9,245 nt of DNA from assembly GCA_964453155.1 (NCBI GenBank), contig CAYVQU010000195.1, positions 1 through 9,245 on the forward strand, written 5' to 3'. The DNA is from CAYVQU01 sp964453155 (lineage in GTDB: Bacteria; Chloroflexota; Anaerolineae; Anaerolineales; UBA11858). The stretch's first letter is position 1. Each line of letters starts with the position of its first letter. The position numbers were made by a program, and so were the translations under genes. Under the pieces are notes generated by a model that was not told the origin of the DNA, searched no databases, and was given only the letters and a program-made list of their open reading frames with translations. This document shows positions 5,729 through 9,245 of the stretch, in pieces.

Positions 5729-8700
5729 CCAATTTCAGAAACCAAAAAATTTCGATACCTTTCAATCAGATTCTGATCAATCACAGGACATTCGATCCCT
5801 GAGCCTGACAGAAATTTGAGCGTATTCTGACAATCAATGATTTGCTCAAAGTTTTCGAGTTCACCGGGTGGGAACAGCGGCAATAATGAAAGCAGATCAT
5901 TCTCAACCTTCTCATCGGCCATTTCGACCACCAAATTCCGCCATTCCTGGTATGGTATTTCTGCTAGATTATCGCCATAGCCAGACCATTTAATGACGTT
6001 GCTGATTTCAATGTTCTCAAGATTAGTGAGATGAAACACTTCACCATAAACTGCTTCCTGCGTTGAGAGATGAGTGATCGCCTGGCTGACAAAATCAACT
6101 GGAACGATATTCATTTGAATACCCCGATCGTGATACAAACCCATTTGATAAGCGCCTAAAACCAAGCGGCTGGCGAAATCCTTTCCATTGGTTATTCCCG
6201 ATTGACTGCTCCCGGAGATTAACCCCGGACGGTAAATGACACAGGGAATCCCGCGCGCTTGGGCCTGGTGAATTAGTTTCTCGGCAACCCACTTACTCTG
6301 AGCATAGCCGCTAAATAAATCCTGCGAGGAAAACTGGTCTGATTCCAAGATCATTTCTTTTTTACCCAGCGAAAAGAAAACCCCAATTGTGGAAATATAA
6401 TGAACGCCCTTCGGTTTTCCCTGACCAGCCAGCCGCAGGATTTCTTGGACGCCGAATACATTTTCGGGTTTCAAAGCGGTGTAATTTTTCAATAAATTCA
6501 GTTCAGCAGCACAATGGTAAATTGCATCTACCTGATTTGATAAAGTATCAAACTGATCTTGGGAAAGTCCTAACAGAGGTTCGCTTAAGTCGCCTGACAC
6601 CGGTGCAATCCGATCCTGAAAATCCGGCGACCATAAACCATAACTCTGCAAGTTCATCGTAATTCGTTCAACGGGAGGTTTTGCACCTCGTGCCAGGCAA
6701 TGAATCTTAGCATCTGTTCGCAGCAACAGCTCATGCAGCAAAAACGCCCCCAGAAAACCCGTAGCGCCGGTTAGCATGATATCTTTCGAGGCTGCCAAGG
6801 GGGTATCGTGAGGATCTGATCGGGCGATCGCTGGATCAAGGGCGGCTTCGAGATCAAAATCGACTACCGAGTCACCCAGATCGGCCTGACCTTCGGCCGC
6901 CAGCAGGACTTTATTGATAATGACGTTGGCAATATCTGTAATTGTTCCACTGCTTAAAAGGTCACTGACCGCAATATTGAGGCTAAGCTGTTTATTTATC
7001 ACGTTGATCAGTTCAATCGCCATCAGAGAGTCCAACCCAAAGCTAGCCAGCGGGGCTTCATAATCAATCGTGTCATCGAAATTGAAACCCAATATCTCCG
7101 ACATTTTCAGCGTAAGAAAGTGCGCTACGATCGCCACGCGCTGTTCACTAGAAGCAGTCAAGATTTGGGTTAGGATAGCTTCATTCGTTTCGCTGCCCAA
7201 TTCCTGGCTGGTCAGATATTCAAAAATATTCGTATTTGCCACCAAAGCTAAATATTTTTTCATATTAGTCCAATCAATGGTCGCAATTCCAGCCTGACCA
7301 CCGGCTTTCATCAACAACATCCGTAAAGCTTGCAAGGCAATTTCTATGGGCGTGGCCTCAAAGCCGGCTTCATCGAAAAAGGCAACAATTTCCGGATTGC
7401 GTTCCATGATTCCGGCCCCAGACAAAATTCCCCAGTTGATGGTTAGACCAGGTAAGCCGCGCGAGCGGCGATATTTTGCCAATCCATCTAAAAAGGCGTT
7501 CCCGGCACTGTAATTCGCTTGTTTGGTGGTACCGATAACGCTGGTCATCGAAGAGAAACAGACGAAATAATCGAGTTCAAGTTGTAAAGTTGCTAGATGT
7601 AAATTCCAGGCACCTACCATTTTGGGGTGGAAAGCCCGATTAAATCCTTCATCATCGAGTTCAATTAAAAGCTGATCATTCAACACCATCGCCCCATGAA
7701 ACACCCCAGCCAGCGGGACACCCTCTGATTGAATATCAGCTATGATCTGAACCACTTCATCCCATTTGGTCACATCGCCCCGGACATCAACAACATTAAC
7801 CCCATTCGATCGCATAACTTCGATATCCGCTAGGGCCTGTTCATCGGCTAGACCACTACGAGACATCAAGACGATGTAACGGGCCCCTTCTTCAGCAGCC
7901 CATTTGGCCACTTCAAGTCCGAATCCACGCGCACCACCGGTAATCAAGTAGCCGGCCTCCGAACGAAATAAGTGACCCTTTTCAGTCATCCGACCAACGA
8001 GGATTTCATTTTCGGTAAACGAAACCACGTTCTTGCCGATATGCTTACTCGAGGCCATAAAACGGAAAGCCTCGGTAGCTGCTGTAATCGGAAAGACCGT
8101 ATGCGCTAAAGGTTGGAAAATTTGCTCCACAAAATTATTTTGGATTTCAGCTATGATCTGAGCGAGTTCATCTGGTCGGTCAGTCATTCTTTGGGGAAGA
8201 TCAAAGATATGCAGAGAAATATTATTCCGCATGCCTTCCAGCCCGATCTTCGAGTTTTTATAGATATCGATCTTCCCAATTTCCAGAAAGCGCCCAAAGG
8301 GGGCTAATACCGACAAGCTCGCGGGAATGAAATCGCCAGCTAATGAATTTAGTACCGCATCTACCCCTTTACCTTCAGTAGTGGCCATAATTTCATCAGC
8401 AAAATTTAACGAACGAGAATTGAAGATATGCTCAATGCCCTGATTTCGCAAGAAATCCTGTTTTTCTGGGGAGCTGGCCGTGGCAAAAATCTCTAAACCC
8501 AAATGGTTGGCAATTTGAATGGCGGCCTGGCCAACGCCCCCGGTCGCGGCATGAATCAAGATCCGTTCCCCAGCCTGCAACCGGGCAATATGGACCAGAG
8601 TGTAATAGGCAGTTAGAAAAACGGAGGGGATGGTTGCCCCGTCTTCAAAACTTAGATGAGATGGTTTTCTAAAAATCATCTGGCAGTCCACCCGAATATA

Positions 8701-9066
8701 AGTTTGAAAAGCATACGGGGCTAACCCGATGACAGTTTCTCCAACCCGATAATCTGTTACGTTTTTACCTACGCGGACGATAACTCCAGAAAAATCATCC
8801 CCTAACCAATTTAGATCAATAGGATTGCCTGGATACATTCCCAGCACTTTGAGAACGTCCCGAAAATTGAGGCCAACTGCTTTTACCTGGATTTCAACCT
8901 CATCTGGTCCCGGCACTTGACGAGTTGTCAGGTTCAACGCCAAGCTCGAAAGCTGACCTGGTTGGTCAAATTCAAGCCGATAGGGTAAGGGATCTCCCTC
9001 CGGAAGAATGGCGTTTTGCTGAAATAAATCCATCTCTTGGTCCCCAACCTGCCGTAGGCGGTTCAC
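5716..9066 (-). CDS. type I polyketide synthase C-terminal portion: ER-KR-ACP-thioester reductase
   Basis: 1116 residues from GTG 9066. Domains in order: enoylreductase about 28-350 (VGLNFRDVLKVLGMYPG at 64-80, NADPH loop HAATGGVGQAA at 172-182); ketoreductase catalytic half about 370-600 (TGGARGFG 376-383, K482, S505/S506, Y519, N523); acyl carrier protein about 640-720 (GLDSLMAIEL, phosphopantetheine serine S680); and a NAD(P)-dependent thioester reductase about 762-1110 (TGATGFLG 766-773, YxxxK with Y921 and K925). The module would ketoreduce and enoyl-reduce the ACP-bound chain, then release it reductively as aldehyde or alcohol instead of acid or lactone; there is no thioesterase. KS, AT and DH are absent. 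The GTG start has no Shine-Dalgarno and PKS-like coding continues upstream, so it is probably not the native N-terminus. ATG 9033, with GGGGAC upstream, is another possible start. The stop lies in the terminator stem. The N-terminal tail looks like the end of a KR structural subdomain, so the gene is probably a truncated remnant of a larger synthase. Confidence 0.9.
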   Translation of the reverse strand: MNRLRQVGDQEMDLFQQNAILPEGDPLPYRLEFDQPGQLSSLALNLTTRQVPGPDEVEIQVKAVGLNFRDVLKVLGMYPGNPIDLNWLGDDFSGVIVRVGKNVTDYRVGETVIGLAPYAFQTYIRVDCQMIFRKPSHLSFEDGATIPSVFLTAYYTLVHIARLQAGERILIHAATGGVGQAAIQIANHLGLEIFATASSPEKQDFLRNQGIEHIFNSRSLNFADEIMATTEGKGVDAVLNSLAGDFIPASLSVLAPFGRFLEIGKIDIYKNSKIGLEGMRNNISLHIFDLPQRMTDRPDELAQIIAEIQNNFVEQIFQPLAHTVFPITAATEAFRFMASSKHIGKNVVSFTENEILVGRMTEKGHLFRSEAGYLITGGARGFGLEVAKWAAEEGARYIVLMSRSGLADEQALADIEVMRSNGVNVVDVRGDVTKWDEVVQIIADIQSEGVPLAGVFHGAMVLNDQLLIELDDEGFNRAFHPKMVGAWNLHLATLQLELDYFVCFSSMTSVIGTTKQANYSAGNAFLDGLAKYRRSRGLPGLTINWGILSGAGIMERNPEIVAFFDEAGFEATPIEIALQALRMLLMKAGGQAGIATIDWTNMKKYLALVANTNIFEYLTSQELGSETNEAILTQILTASSEQRVAIVAHFLTLKMSEILGFNFDDTIDYEAPLASFGLDSLMAIELINVINKQLSLNIAVSDLLSSGTITDIANVIINKVLLAAEGQADLGDSVVDFDLEAALDPAIARSDPHDTPLAASKDIMLTGATGFLGAFLLHELLLRTDAKIHCLARGAKPPVERITMNLQSYGLWSPDFQDRIAPVSGDLSEPLLGLSQDQFDTLSNQVDAIYHCAAELNLLKNYTALKPENVFGVQEILRLAGQGKPKGVHYISTIGVFFSLGKKEMILESDQFSSQDLFSGYAQSKWVAEKLIHQAQARGIPCVIYRPGLISGSSQSGITNGKDFASRLVLGAYQMGLYHDRGIQMNIVPVDFVSQAITHLSTQEAVYGEVFHLTNLENIEISNVIKWSGYGDNLAEIPYQEWRNLVVEMADEKVENDLLSLLPLFPPGELENFEQIIDCQNTLKFLSGSGIECPVIDQNLIERYRNFLVSEIGKTE
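7027..7029 (-). other. phosphopantetheine attachment serine codon (ACP Ser680)
   Basis: TCT codon on the minus strand within GLDSLM, the invariant carrier-protein motif. This is the predicted target of the PPTase encoded at 3664-4377. Confidence 0.88.
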
Positions 9067-9210
9067 ATAGCGGTGGTTACCGCGGTAAGCGATTTCCGTT
9101 TCACCATCTGGATGCGATATTTCATAACTCAGGTTTTGGATTTCATTGACCTGGTGATCAGCATCCAGATCAATGTGCTGCCAGTTATCTATATTAGAGT
9201 TTATGCAGAA
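9067..9210 (-). pseudogene. upstream PKS coding remnant in frame with the ER-KR-ACP-TR gene
   Basis: The same frame stays open for 48 codons upstream of GTG 9066, back to the TAA at 9213-9211. The part from about 9195 inward reads WQHIDLDAD, then a middle stretch, then SHPDGETEIAYRGNHRYVNRL across the GTG. This is the familiar end of a PKS ketoreductase structural subdomain, where a short IDLD strand, an acidic helix and an E.A.R...RYV.RL segment precede the ER. The preceding residues (FCINSNIDN) and everything beyond the stop do not match the WGLGRVIALEHPE-like sequence expected there. There is no ATG or GTG in this stretch. It therefore records a loss of upstream coding, whether by stop mutation, insertion, deletion or assembly edge. 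Confidence 0.6.
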
Positions 9211-9245
9211 TTAGCAGCGGCAGTTCGCCATCGTTGGGTCTGTGA
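9196..9245. other. unassigned end segment with no PKS character
   Basis: About 50 bases at the window edge. On the minus strand two other frames end in stops close together (9203-9201, tail RWRTAAANSA; 9196-9194, tail LPLLILHKL). On the plus strand one frame is open to the edge (RVYAELAAAVRHRWVC). Any of these could be the margin of an adjacent gene or of an inserted element, but the segment is too short to decide. Confidence 0.3.

Noticed and set aside
6824..6832. One HIP1-type octamer GCGATCGC, common in many cyanobacterial genomes.
   Set aside because: A single copy in 9.2 kb is not the dense distribution expected of a HIP1-rich cyanobacterium, so it was not used to assign taxonomy.
6387..7297. 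Plus-strand open frames of 75-91 codons opposite the PKS.
   Set aside because: They are antisense to conserved KR, ACP and reductase sequence, with no domain signal of their own.
7736..8161. A 15-base exact direct repeat (TCAGCTATGATCTGA) at 7736-7750 and 8147-8161.
   Set aside because: Both copies encode similar helix residues (QIIADIQ in the KR, QIIAEIQ near the end of the ER) in the same frame; chance coding similarity explains it and the flanks diverge.

Overview
The window is dense bacterial DNA of roughly balanced base composition. It holds two convergent transcription blocks, and I see no tRNA, rRNA, CRISPR array or complete mobile element. I cannot name the organism. Modular PKS, GTRGDVQP-type glycosyltransferases and this ABC exporter family together suggest a large-genome lineage with secondary metabolism, such as filamentous Chloroflexota or Cyanobacteria. 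Only one copy of the cyanobacterial HIP1 octamer is present, which does not help the cyanobacterial reading. Taxonomy is therefore low-confidence inference.

Left block, plus strand, about 1-5633: a tightly packed operon of four complete genes. They are an ABC exporter half-transporter (40-1854), a GT4-type glycosyltransferase with an unusual N-terminal extension (1856-3664), an Sfp-type 4'-phosphopantetheinyl transferase (3664-4377) and a GT1/UGT-type glycosyltransferase (4374-5633). Junctions are 1-nt gaps or 1-4-nt overlaps, which implies translational coupling. The first 43 bases may hold the tail of another gene upstream.

Middle, 5634-5715: a short convergent intergenic region. A near-perfect long-arm hairpin there has a right arm that overlaps the stop codon of the opposing gene. 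It is probably a shared terminator and may be a dispersed palindromic repeat.

Right block, minus strand, 9210-5716: the C-terminal part of a type I polyketide synthase with domain order ER-KR-ACP-thioester reductase. Homology-like coding runs upstream of the first usable start codon (GTG at 9066) to about 9195. It then meets an in-frame stop at 9213-9211 and loses all PKS character. The KS, AT, DH and most of the KR structural half are missing, so the gene looks truncated or interrupted, or the window ends at an assembly edge.

Working model (inference): the PKS builds a reduced acyl chain on ACP. The PPTase activates that ACP, and the reductase releases an aldehyde or alcohol. The two glycosyltransferases could decorate the released hydroxyl, and the ABC protein could export the product. 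The logic resembles heterocyst glycolipids of cyanobacteria and phenolic glycolipids of mycobacteria, but the gene set here is a different combination.
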